Source: Epiperipatus broadwayi (lineage: Eukaryota > Onychophora > Udeonychophora > Euonychophora > Peripatidae). Taken from it: a stretch of 64,000 bases of DNA. The stretch lies in the NCBI GenBank assembly GCA_028023455.1, contig JAQFVV010000996.1, positions 62,001 through 126,000 on the forward strand, read 5' to 3'. The first letter of the stretch is position 1, and every line of letters begins with the position of its first letter. Of the stretch, positions 53,913 to 64,000 are shown in pieces. Under the pieces are notes generated by a model that ran no database searches, was not told the origin of the DNA, and worked only from the letters and a program-made list of their open reading frames with translations. The position numbers and the translations under genes are program-made.

Positions 53913-54505
53913 ATGGAAGGTCATGCCCAGGTCTTAAGACTACTCCATGCCGGACATCCAGGAATAGTGAGAATGAAAACTTTGTCATGTTCATATGTGT
54001 GGTGGCCAGGAATTGACCAAGAGATCGGAGAGATGGTGGGACAGTGTCACAGTTGCCAAGCCGAGGCAAACCTACCAAGAAAAACACTGAGCTCTTGGAT
54101 AGAACCAAACAAACCCTGGGAGCAGATCCACATTAATAATACTGGGCCTATAGAGGGACAAATGGTTTTAGTGGTGGTGGATGCATACAGCAATTGGGTG
54201 GAATACCGTTTGGTAAGGTCAGCAAACTCGACATGTACCGAAAGGGCTCTCCAAGAGATATTTACCATGCATGGATACCCCGAGAGATTGGTATCAGATA
54301 ATGGAACAAGCTTTACCTCCACCAGTTTTGAAAACTTCCTGACAGAAAGAGGAATACGTCACATTTTTGCACCGACATACCACCCTGCATCAAATGGTTT
54401 GTCAGAGAAGGCAGTCCAGTGTTTAAAAAAGGACCTGAAGAAAACAAACAAGACCAGGATGGAGGAGGCATTGCTGGAAATTATGTTCTACCATTCCACA
54501 AAATT
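53913..54505 (+). pseudogene. Second Ty3/gypsy integrase, C-terminally truncated
   Basis: This frame carries the HHCC zinc domain (HAGHPGIVRMK, CHSCQAE) and the catalytic core with INNTGPI, where the usual Asp is replaced by Asn at the first catalytic position. VSDNGTSF (second Asp) and NGLSEKAVQCL (Glu) follow. After YHST near 54495 the sequence turns into LINE ORF1. The DNA-binding C-terminal domain is missing. Confidence 0.88.
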
Positions 54506-55177
54506 TATTAAACTCTTTCAAAAAATTTCACAACCACAAATCAGTCATAATAACTGTAACAAATAATAATTGTGAGCTTACAAAATTTCCCATCGATGAA
54601 CTCTATTAATTATTAATGGATAAGAAACTATGGAATTACCTTTATAAATTACTAGACGATCCTAACAACATATATGTATGCCTTGAGTTTCACAATAAGA
54701 TGCAAAAAGACATACTTAAAAATAATATTAAATTTCATAATGGGAAAATTTGTTATATCAACATTAAGCCACCCTCTTTTGTTGCAAGGGCAAATTAAAA
54801 AGTGTCATATTGATTTCTCAAAAATAAATCTCCAACTAATTACTTAAACAATATGGGAAAGTCTCCAATTTAAATATCAATTAAACAAAAATGCTATAAC
54901 TCCTTTATTCACAAATAAAGCAATGTTCTTATTCACTCTAAATAAAAACAGTAATGCAATAGATATTCCTATGGTAAATTCCTCAGAAACACCGCCGCTA
55001 ACTATCACACTTAAAGGTGTACCACCACAATGTTTCTTATGTAAACAAAGAACTCACATTTTAAAAACCTGCCCGAATAAATTTTGCATTGAATGTGGAC
55101 TTAAAATCGCAAAACCACATCAATGTATGTAAACTTCAAAGCAAAACCAAGGCAACAACCCTAATGACATACTGCAA

Positions 55178-55428
55178 GCTGATAAACACCTACAGACATC
55201 ATCATCATCAAAAACTATCAAACATTCCTTAATAAAACAAACTACAATCAATAACCCCCCCTATCACCAAAACCAACCAAGATAAAATTAAATAGAAAGA
55301 ACCACCAGCTGATAAACATCTACATACATCATCATCATCAAAAACTATTGAACATTCCTTAATAAAACAAACTACAATCAATAATCCCCCTATCACCAAA
55401 ACAAGATAAAATTAAACATATAAAACTG
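55178..55428. repeat. Tandem duplication, period 130, in ORF1
   Basis: Both units share gctgataaaca, acatcatcatcatcaaaaac, aacattccttaataaaacaa and actacaatcaata. The second is a few bases shorter. Confidence 0.9.
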
Positions 55429-55470
55429 CTTGGCACAAACACAGAATCTGAAGATGAAAACATGAACACC

Positions 55471-55803
55471 TCATCATCATCATCATCAGAACATCATGAG
55501 AATACCTCAGATGACAATACATCCTTCCAAATAGCTAACAAACACAACATTAAAATAATGAAGAAAAGAAAAATCAATGGCAGCAGCACAAAGACAGCTA
55601 ATGAACAAATGCCTTCTGAAAAATTTAAACCTGCCTTTATCATCATCATCATCAGAACATCATGAGAAAACCTCAGATGAGAATACATCCTTCCAAATAG
55701 CCAACAAACACAACATTAAAATAATGAAGAAAAGAAAAATCAATGGCAGCAGCACAAAGACAGCTAATGAACAAATGCCTTCTGAGAATTGTAAACCCGC
55801 CTT
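55471..55803. repeat. Tandem duplication, period 166, in ORF1
   Basis: Two units begin with (TCA)n and cagaacatcatgaga and end with aacaaatgccttctga. They are nearly identical, so the duplication is recent relative to the unit. Confidence 0.92.
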
Positions 55804-56259
55804 TAATACAGACAAAAAAACATACCACCCCAGTAAAAAAGAAACTTAAAGCCAATAATCCTATCACTTCTCCAGCTGAAGTCGCAACAGACAGTCACTG
55901 GACTAAACAATCTCTCTTAGATGGTGCCACTCTCACTCCGGAACAAAAAAAGTATTTGCCAGGAGGAGACATTAATAGAAGAACTACCAAGACATCTTCA
56001 GACTATAATTATTCACAAACTAATCATAACACCCTCAACACAGCATCTGAACAAGATCCTGTCCCAGTGGAAGCACCACCATAAATAATACAACTACATT
56101 ATTTATCATTTCTTTCCTTTCCAAAATAAATGGATAAAAGCTTAATACAAGATTATGTAAAGGTATATCTAATAGGTCACACAACATACCTTTTTTTTAT
56201 TTATTTTTGGCTTTACACTTACACAATTATTTCTACACACACAACACTAAACTTTCACT

Positions 56260-59200
56260 ATGAATATTGACATTACTGAAATTAACACAAGGGGCCTAAA
56301 CTATCATAAAAGAATTCATGAATTAAGTAGCCAGATCAAACAATTTACCCCTCACATCATATTATTCACTGAAACTAAAATCACCAACAAAATTAACCCT
56401 CAAACTCTTCTGAGCAAATTAGGATATGTAGAATTCTCTACATATAACACAACAGCAGCGGGACTTGGCATTTTTATTTACCATAAAGCACCATTTGAAT
56501 CATTCAAAAATTTTATATTTGGATGTAAACATGATTATAATAATCCTACATCACACTGTTTTCACCATAACCATTATTAATGTATATATTTATAATAAAC
56601 CCATACTAATTTACAAATTAATTAATCAAATAAACAGCACACTAGCAGCCAACTCCTTCCCCATTATTCTTATAGGTGCTTTCAATATGCCTTTCTCTAC
56701 AATTCTTTCCAAATATCTCCACCCTCATCAACCATAGATTGATGAGTGCTGAAGGATTTTTTCTAAGTAGTGCTTTCTCCTTCTATACCAAAAACATGTC
56801 ACTCTCATAGATCTACTTTTTTACTCTTCGTACCAACACTTTCTCATTAAACCTTCTCTTCATCCTGTTAGTTTCACTGACCACTGTGCTCTAAATGTCA
56901 ACTTACACATTAATCTAAATACACGACTAAATGTACCTTGTAATAACACTGTTCATCTTCTTCTGAAAACATCTACACTCAAAAGTGTGATTTCTGAAAT
57001 CTACATCCTTTTTAAGAAAAATTTATATACTCTCTCTTCACCTGGCCGAAGCATGGCAAACATTCACCAACATTATTCAATCAGTTATAAAACAATATAC
57101 CAGAAAAAATAAACCACCCACTGATCTAGTTAAAGAATTAGATACTATTCACATAAAGCTAAAAAATACATCAAATGACCCTGCATCTATTCTTTCTATA
57201 ATTCTACTTAAACATCAGTATAAAATACTTTTCACATAAAGCTAAAAAATACATCAAATGACCCTCCGTCTATTCCTTCTATAATTCTACTTAAACAGCA
57301 GTATAAACATACTCAAAACCTACTTGCTGAATATCTTGCCACAAAATAGGCAAAAATATACCTTGCCCACCCTCATAACTGGTCCAGATGTTATATTTGC
57401 TGGGCTCTTGCATACAAAAATAAAAAATCAACTCCATCCTCTATTATTCAAAATAAACAAACGTTTGAAGTACAAGCATGCTTCCTCTAATCTTCTACCA
57501 TTTTAAAAACTTCTTTCAAACAGCCACATACACAGATATACACACAAACATATTTGGACCCAGCAATCATGATCATGACATAACCAAACTTTGATATATT
57601 ACTGAAATTAACTTTTTTTCCTAAGAATATACACCCCAGTCCTCATGCAATACAAAAATTCATTCTCACTCATCTTAGATACTTCACAATACTAATAATA
57701 TATAGCCTCCTTAACTATTTATCTGAACAAATACATCATATTGAACAACTTCACCCAGTCTCTTTAGTACTCTTTCTAAAAAAACTTACTACCTTCTGCA
57801 CTTAATAATCTATGGCCAATATCTATGATCACTATCCTCATTAAAACTATTGAGTCAATTATTAAAGACAAAATACAACCTCTCATCCTACCTTCCATAT
57901 CTACTTTTCAATTCACAAAAAAAGATCATCCACCTCTGCGGCAATCTCTCTCTTCAAAATAATCATAGACTATATCAGTCATGCTACGAAAACTGGACCT
58001 ATTGCAGTTCAACTGGCCATTACCACTGCAGTTGACTCTGTTCCTATAGAAACATTAATACATAGACTTAAAACTTATAATATGCCCATCCCCTTACTTT
58101 ATATTCTCACTAACCCTCTTATAAACAGAAAAATTCATATCACTCTCAATGACCAAACCTCACCTAGTTTTGCTCCACATAATTCAATCCCCCAAGGTTC
58201 CCCTCTAAGTGCCATTCTCTTTATAACCTACATTAACCCCCTACTAACTGACATTGAAAACAATCTCCCAGATATATACATCCCTTTGATTAAAAAATGC
58301 ATTACACACATTAGTTATATGGATGATATAGTTATATTTCTTCCATTAAAAAAATCCTCCCTCAACTAATCACAATAATCTATAATTACAGTACCCAATA
58401 TAAACTCAACTTTAACTTAAACAAATCAGCCAAATGGAATATCCTTACTGAAAACTCAACTCCCTCTATATTTACAGCCCCGCCACAAAAAATTTCTGGG
58501 TTTCCCCATATATAAATTAGCAAATGCTATGAGAACAACAATTCAAGATTCATTAATTTTATCCATTGAACAAACTACAAATCCACTGTTTAAAGCCTAC
58601 CTTTCACTACATGCCAAAAACTGCACTCTTAAACATAGTCATCTTCCCCAGAACCACATATTATATGCCCATCATAAAATACACCAACTTGTTTAAGAAA
58701 AAAATTAACTCATTATGCACAAAACTAATATGGGGTGGAAAAATAATAGCTATGGGCATTAAATTGATGCAAATGCCTACTAGCCACAATGGTCTATCAT
58801 TGCACTCAGTTAACATATTTTATCTACAAAGAACACATAATATAATAGTAAAGTTAATAACACTTTTCCCTAATATAAAAAAATTACTTCACATATTACC
58901 TACAGACACACCTCCTCCCAGTAATGACCTCATTAAAAATTATAAAACTTACTTCAACACAAACCAAAATATTGCCAATGAAAAAAATTACATACTGGAA
59001 AGCATTCAAACATGCAAATTTGATAAATACTACTCTCACACCACAATCTTTAATTACAATCACTAACAAGCAAATTATTAAAAAATTTTGGTACTTAGAG
59101 CCAAAATATCTTGACTTTCTTACAAAAATCAACATTGAAGCTCTTCCTACAAATAGCTTTCTATCCAAAAATGCCTTTTGCTGATATTGATGCTGATTGC

Positions 59201-59521
59201 CAACTTTGCCATAAAGATGAAGAAACCATAGAACACTTCCTGTTTTAATGCATAGCATTTCAACCATACAGAACACTAATAGCTTCTATCACAAAATCAC
59301 ACATTACTTCTCTTCAAATGCTCATTAACAGCATCCAAAGAGGTCTATTTCCTTCTATCAGAATTACAATTTTCCTTCTCTTTACCCTTTGGTTTCAGAG
59401 ATGTCATTTCTGTTTCAACCCCACATCTCGAAAATTCAAATCTTTCTTTATTAACAAATTAGGCAAAATTAAGCTCAGGGATCAAGCCTTGACACCTGTA
59501 AACATATTTGCGGCTACATGA
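56260..59521 (+). pseudogene. LINE unit 3 ORF2: APE endonuclease and RT
   Basis: The ATG at 56260 (MNIDITEINTRGLNYHK) opens the endonuclease with ILFTETKITN (catalytic Glu), then, after a shift, IGAFNMPFS, in which GDFN is changed to GAFN. The SDH-like motif is near 56877 (FTDHCALN). The pre-RT region has an 83-nt tandem duplication. RT: FAPHNSIPQGSPLSAILF and YMDDIVIFLP at 58082-58369 (YMDD at 58316-58327). The C-terminal region continues at 58566-59066, with the last conserved part at 59318-59521 (FLLFTLWFQRCHFCF). Many stops and shifts are present; the domain order is complete. Confidence 0.86.
57150..57315. repeat. Tandem duplication, period 83, in ORF2
   Basis: Both units share cacataaagctaaaaaatac, atcaaatgaccct and ctataattctacttaaaca. 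The period is not a multiple of three, so it breaks the frame. Confidence 0.92.
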
Positions 59522-59870
59522 AGCCTTATTACATTAACCTCTTCTCTGTGACCTATTGATATACATTTATTTTTATTATTATTGTTATATCTTCTTAACC
59601 TTTCTTTTTTATTACATATTTGTTTTTTATTTCTCTTATTTTTTATATTATTATCACTGAAACACAATTGGACATAATGAAAAGAGAGAGAGAAAAAAAA
59701 GGAAAAAAAATTTCAACCATTGATATACGTAATCAATATATGATGTTCTATTTAATTTTCCAATATTACTAGTCATGTTTTTTTTTTCAGTTTTTACTAC
59801 AAGTTGTACTTGTTTCCTATTTTTTTTTAAAAAATGTAACCAAATAAACTGCCAATAAAAATATCTTGAA

Positions 59871-60015
59871 ATTAGTAGTAAGGGTAGGGGTAGTAGTAGG
59901 AGGATGAGAAGGAGGTGTAGGAGTAGGAGTAGTAGTAGTAGTAGTAGTAGTAGTAGCAGTAGCAGTAGCAGTAGCAGTAGCAGCATCAGCAGTGGCAGCA
60001 GTAACAGTTGTTGTT

Positions 60016-60093
<78 letters not shown>

Positions 60094-60110
60094 ATAGTAG
60101 TAGTAGTAAC
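59871..60110. repeat. (TAG)n tract between LINE units 3 and 4
   Basis: TAG repeats with GGTAGG, CAG and TTG variants directly follow the A-rich end of unit 3. Confidence 0.95.
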
Positions 60111-60165
60111 ATTCTACATTTAATCTTGAAATCTACCTTAGTAAATTTGGATACAGTAAATTTTC
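60111..60165. repeat. Endonuclease-derived segment at the 5' end of unit 4
   Basis: 60132-60165 is identical over 34 nt to 62146-62179 inside the ORF2 endonuclease of the same unit, and similarity extends about 20 nt upstream with a few mismatches. It is out of place, ahead of ORF1. Confidence 0.88.
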
Positions 60166-60338
60166 TGAAACAAGAAAAAAGCTTAAAAATACCAATTTGC
60201 CAGAGGCCTTATCTGGTTGTATTGAATTAAACAAGAATGTTAAAGAAACTTATGCTAGTATTTTAAAGCAAAAATCTGAACAAGATATCAATATAATTAA
60301 ATTTAACAGAAATTTTTAATTTTGACAATGATCTTCAA

Positions 60339-61382
60339 ATGGAACAGGAAAATACAAATTTATTATCAACAAGTAATACAGATTATTGCTTTGCATGTGA
60401 GAAATTTATACACACAATTCCTTTAACTGTTCTTAAATCATTTCAAAAATTTAAGAGTATTAAAACCTCTACTATAGCTATAACAGATACTAATTCTTCG
60501 ATCATGAATTTTCCTACTGATGAATTTTTTTTTTATTTATTAGAAAAAAAACTTTGGTCAATGATATACAAAGTGCTAGACCATCCTAATAGCAGATATA
60601 AAACAATAGAATATCATAATATGGCTCAGAAACAAATATTTGAAAAACATATTCGCGTTTTTAATGGAAAATTTATTTGTTATATAGACATTGATAGACC
60701 TACAAATTTGAATGGACAAATTAAGAACTGTGATGTAGACTTTAAAGCTGATGATCTACAAGATTTACTAAAAAACGTTGGAACTGTGGCCAACTTTAAA
60801 TATGTATGGGAAAAAAGAGTCACACAGCCATTTCTAACGAGTACTGCTCATTTCACTATGTCATTGAAGAAAAATATGCAACCAACAGATATACCAACAT
60901 TACATGCAACAGATTTTTCACCTTTGATAGTTACTTTCAGATGCATTTCACCTCAGTGTTTTTTTGTAAAGCCAGAGATCATCTTGTCAAAGAATGCCTT
61001 AACCGTTTTTGTAAAAAGTGTGTTTTTAAAAAAACAAAAGGTGCATTAGTGCAGTAGAGATCCAATAGCTAATAATGAAATCAGACTCATGCAAAGTAAC
61101 CCTGAAAAAACAAAAGTAGATGAACCTATTCCCAATAATAAAGACAACACAGATATGCAAAATCTCAGCCTTGATGAAATTATTCACGATAATGAAGACA
61201 ACAACACAGATATGCAAAATCTCAGCTTTGATGATCCTAGGCAAAATATCTCCATGAATACTATACCAAATCATTCTCATACCTCACAGAAGGAATCAGA
61301 AACAGAGTACATGAGTGATACCTTACCATTTCCTTGCTCTGATAAAGATTTCCAATTAATTAAAGTGAAGACTAAGAAATGA
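60339..61382 (+). pseudogene. LINE unit 4 ORF1
   Basis: The best-preserved ORF1 of the array. The frame 60339-61049 (236 residues) includes FPTDEFFFYLLEKKLWSMIY, a central RRM-like region and ISPQCF. The zinc knuckle is split: its CX2CX4HX4C (CKARDHLVKEC, then FCKKC) is read in the neighbouring frame (60806-61057), so one base was gained or lost near 60960. The tail frame (61089-61382) has two 19-codon repeats around NTDMQNLS. The family role is RNA binding and chaperone activity in the LINE particle. Confidence 0.8.
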
Positions 61383-61994
61383 ATACACAAGAGAAAAAGT
61401 CTGCTTTGCATCAATAGCTTATACAAACTAATGAACCTGACAAACAGTAAAAGAAAATCAAAGAAAAAAGATACAAAGTCAACCACACCAACATTAAAAA
61501 AACAAAACTCACAAATAAAACAGGTGAAAAAAATGATCCAGCTTATGATTCAACACTTCATTGGACCAGGCAAAAACAAAGCACAAATCAATTGATTCAG
61601 GAACAGCTTCTTCTGCTGGCAGGAGTGAATGGGCACAAAAGATCTACTAAATCTAAGGATAACATTACAAATACTATGCCTCAAAATACAGAGACAGACT
61701 TTGAAGCACCATTTAAAATAGACTATCAAGATGAGTTACATAAACCAGGACAATTTTTGGATTTAACCCCAAATGTAAAAATAATTATCATGTGTATGAA
61801 AAAAATATGCACAACAAACTCAATAGAACTTCACTTGCAAGGGTAGGTTCATTGTTTTCACCTTGGTGTATTATTATCCTTTATCTTTTCTATATAACAT
61901 ATTCCTATTAAACTTTTACTAATATTAGTTGTCACATTCATTATATAATAAACTATAAAATATCTTTCTCCCACCATTTTATATAATTGATAAT

Positions 61995-64000
61995 ATGGGT
62001 CTTTCTATTACAGCAGTCAATGTAAGGGGTATTAACTCTACCCAGTGAATATTTGCAATTAGCAATTGGATAAAGAAATTTTCACCCCATATCCTTTTAT
62101 TTACAGAGACAAAATTCTCAATACAATCTACATTGAATCCTGAACTCTACCTTAGTAAATTTGGATACAGTAAATTTTCAATATCTGATATTGTGCTGAT
62201 GGGGTATGGATTTTCATCCATCATCGTTCTCCTTTTCAAACCTTTATGATTTTATACTTAGATCAGCATATGAGTATATTTATTCTATATCATTATTCTT
62301 TTACACTAAATTTAATAACATTCTATTTATATAATCAGCCAGTGTTAATTCACCAATTAATAAATAAAATAAATTTAATATTAGCTACAAATTCTTACCC
62401 AACTATAATCATGGGTGATTTTAATATGTCTTATAAGAATTTTACATTAAAATACCTTCATTTGATTAATAAAAATCTCATGAGTGCTGAAAGTTTTTTT
62501 CCAACTAACTCCATTTCATTCTATACTAAAAACATGCCTCTCTAATAATCCTTGTAATCTATTCACCAGACTTACATTTCATAATAAGTCCCTCTCTATG
62601 TCCTATAACTTTCTCTAACCATTTAGCACTTAATGTGGAACTCGCAATACACATGCAACATCAACCAATTCTTTCTCTAAATAAAACTACTTGTCATCTA
62701 TTAAAATCCACTACACCTGAAGCAGTTCTCTGTGAGATTTATATTTATTTTAAGAAAGTAGACATACTATCTTTAAACTCTGCATAGGCCTGGCTATCAT
62801 TTATTAACATAATCTCTTCAACTATTAAAACATTATACCTCCAAAAATAGTTCCCCCACTAATCTTGTTAATAAATTAGATACAATACACTTAAAACTAA
62901 AAAAGACTTCATGTGACCCTTCTTCAGTTAAATCAATAACGTTTTTAAAACAAGAATACAAGCAAACCCAACTCATACTGGCTGATTATCACTCTACAAA
63001 AAAATCAATTTTTTTTTAGCTAATCCACATAACTGGTCTCAAGGATATATTCGGTGGGACTTAGGTTATACTCCCAAAAAATTAACTCTTCATCTATTAT
63101 TTTTGATTCAAAAATGATTGCTGGGGAAGACATGATTCCACAAATATATTACCACTTTAAAGCTAGACTCCAAAAATTTTCTTTTCCAAAACTCTCTTCG
63201 TTTCACTTTGGTTTTACTACAGAACAACATAACATTACAAAGTATGAACTTGCTCTCAAGTTGAACTCTATTCCAAACAATACACCCTGGTACACATGCA
63301 ATTCCAAAATTTTTATTATTGCATCTTAGCCACTTTACTATCCCAATAGTACACAATATGATAAATTATCTATCAAAACAAATACATAACATTGACCAAC
63401 TTTATCCTGTATCACTAGCCCCTTTTCTAAAAAACAATACACTTTCTTCTCTTCTAGATAATCTATGCCCTATTTCAATGTCTCCTCTGATCATCAAACT
63501 ACTAGAGTTTCTTTTAAAAGACAAAATTCAACTCCTAATACTTCCTGGGTTGTCTAAGTTTCAGTTTTCTAGAAAAGGATGTTCTACTTTTGAAGCACTT
63601 ATGTTATGTAAAATATTAATAGTGGATGTAAGACAGGCTAGAAAATCAGCACCTATTGCAATTCAATTAGACATACAGGCTGCATTCGATTCAGTGCCTG
63701 TGGACAAGCTACTACATGTGCTTAGTCAACATAAAATTCCTATACCTATAATGTATGTTCTAGCAAACCTGCTCATCAATAGAAAAATGCACATTACTCT
63801 TAATGGCAAAATGTCCCCTGACTTCACTCCACACAACTCAATACTACAAGGCTCTCCCCTTAGTTCACTGTATTTTATTACATATATTAACCCCCTCCTA
63901 CTAGAACTATTGCCAGGAATATATGTACCTTTCATAAACCAATCCATCAATCATATTTCATACATGGATGATATAGTCATTTTTTTGCCATGCAAAAAAA
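61995..64000 (+). pseudogene. LINE unit 4 ORF2 (truncated by window end)
   Basis: From the ATG at 61995 (MGLSITAVNVRGIN) come the endonuclease motifs LLFTETKFS (catalytic Glu) and MGDFNMSYKN, the latter in the frame 62246-62545. The pre-RT segment (QEYKQTQLILADY) follows. The RT blocks are QLDIQAAFDSVPVDKL near 63665, SILQGSPLSSLYF near 63840 and YMDD at 63961-63972. In-frame stops at several points show it is inactive. Confidence 0.85.

Larger units (their letters stand above)
50652..54505 (+). mobile_element. Ty3/gypsy element with 3' end missing
   Basis: A 368-bp 5' LTR (TGTAG...CTACA), primer-binding site, gag, protease, RT, RNase H and most of integrase are present. The sequence then passes straight into LINE ORF1 near 54505, with no C-terminal integrase, polypurine tract or 3' LTR. 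It differs from the 14-kb element in LTR size, primer, catalytic YLDD and paired CCHC knuckles in Gag, so it belongs to another lineage. Confidence 0.9.
54506..56084 (+). pseudogene. LINE unit 3 ORF1, C-terminal part
   Basis: Resumes at IKLFQKISQPQIS (unit 4: LKSFQKFKSIKTS). 54616-54798 carries the KKLWNYLYKLLDD segment. 54923-55132 carries a complete zinc knuckle, C37-x2-C40-x4-H45-x4-C50, followed by CIEC. The tail (55140-56084) is expanded by two tandem duplications (periods 130 and 166 nt), neither a multiple of three, so the frame changes with each. The last frame ends at 56084, 175 nt before ORF2. Confidence 0.8.
49751..59870 (+). mobile_element. LINE array unit 3 (near full length, split by Ty3/gypsy)
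   Basis: A 5' leader of about 230 bp is followed by ORF1 from an ATG at 49984. A Ty3/gypsy insertion spans 50652 to about 54505, then ORF1 resumes to 56084. ORF2 occupies 56260-59521, with a 3' region to 59870 that contains AATAAA and leads into TAG repeats. Without the gypsy element it is about 6.3 kb, close to unit 2. Confidence 0.83.
60111..64000 (+). mobile_element. LINE array unit 4 (cut by window end)
   Basis: Follows the TAG tract of unit 3. It carries most of ORF1, ORF2 endonuclease and RT up to the catalytic YMDD at 63961-63972, where the window stops. The 5' leader and the first part of ORF1 seen in units 2 and 3 appear to be missing. Confidence 0.88.

Noticed and set aside
55463-55500. 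CRISPR-like or regulatory meaning for (TCA)n runs
   Set aside because: Simple codon-level repeats within LINE ORF1; nothing resembling a CRISPR array.
59654-60230. Poly-Leu and poly-Ser frames on both strands
   Set aside because: Artefact of the TAG repeat tract; not genes.

Overview
The window looks like nuclear DNA from an animal. It is very AT-rich, dense in (TA)n, (TC)n and trinucleotide microsatellites, and almost everything recognisable is a retrotransposon. I found no convincing host gene exon, tRNA gene or CRISPR. A 5S-rRNA-derived stretch has a protostome-like sequence, so a mollusc or chelicerate host is plausible, but that is inference.

Layout. (1) 1-9820 and 24260-25189: a diverged direct duplication of about 2.7 kb. 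Copy A is 679-3472; copy B is 8047-9820 plus 24260-25189. Between the copies lies an RTE-type LINE on the minus strand (4016-7351) with a 13-bp target-site duplication. Its 5' end is a full-length 5S rRNA-like sequence. (2) 9821-24259: a 14.4-kb Ty3/gypsy element on the minus strand, inserted in the (TA)n tract of copy B. It has unusually long LTRs (3.83 and 3.87 kb), a primer-binding site matching the 3' end of tRNA-Lys(CTT) over 23 nt, and gag, protease, RT, RNase H and integrase regions broken by frameshifts. (3) 25190-32700: noncoding DNA with an old duplication (25938-26709 and 31400-32265). The first copy is split by an anonymous insert of about 4.2 kb that carries a large foldback structure. 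(4) 32700-35040: remnants of a Penelope-like element and a rearranged LINE.

(5) 34497-64000: a head-to-tail array of related APE-type LINEs on the plus strand. Each unit ends in an A-rich 3' end followed by a trinucleotide repeat tail (ATT, ACT or AGT), and the next unit begins directly after that tail. Unit 2 (38546-49662) is split in ORF1 by a noncoding insert of about 5 kb. Unit 3 (49751-59870) is split in ORF1 by a second, 3'-truncated Ty3/gypsy element (50652 to about 54505). Unit 4 runs off the window. With the inserts removed, units 2 and 3 are about 6.1 and 6.3 kb long. This suggests both are near full length: ORF1 with a CCHC knuckle, ORF2 with APE endonuclease and RT.

No element looks fully intact. 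The coding regions are relics or recently damaged copies, and the most informative signals are structural: junctions, tails, nested insertions and target-site duplications. All boundaries and identities were read by eye, without alignment tools.
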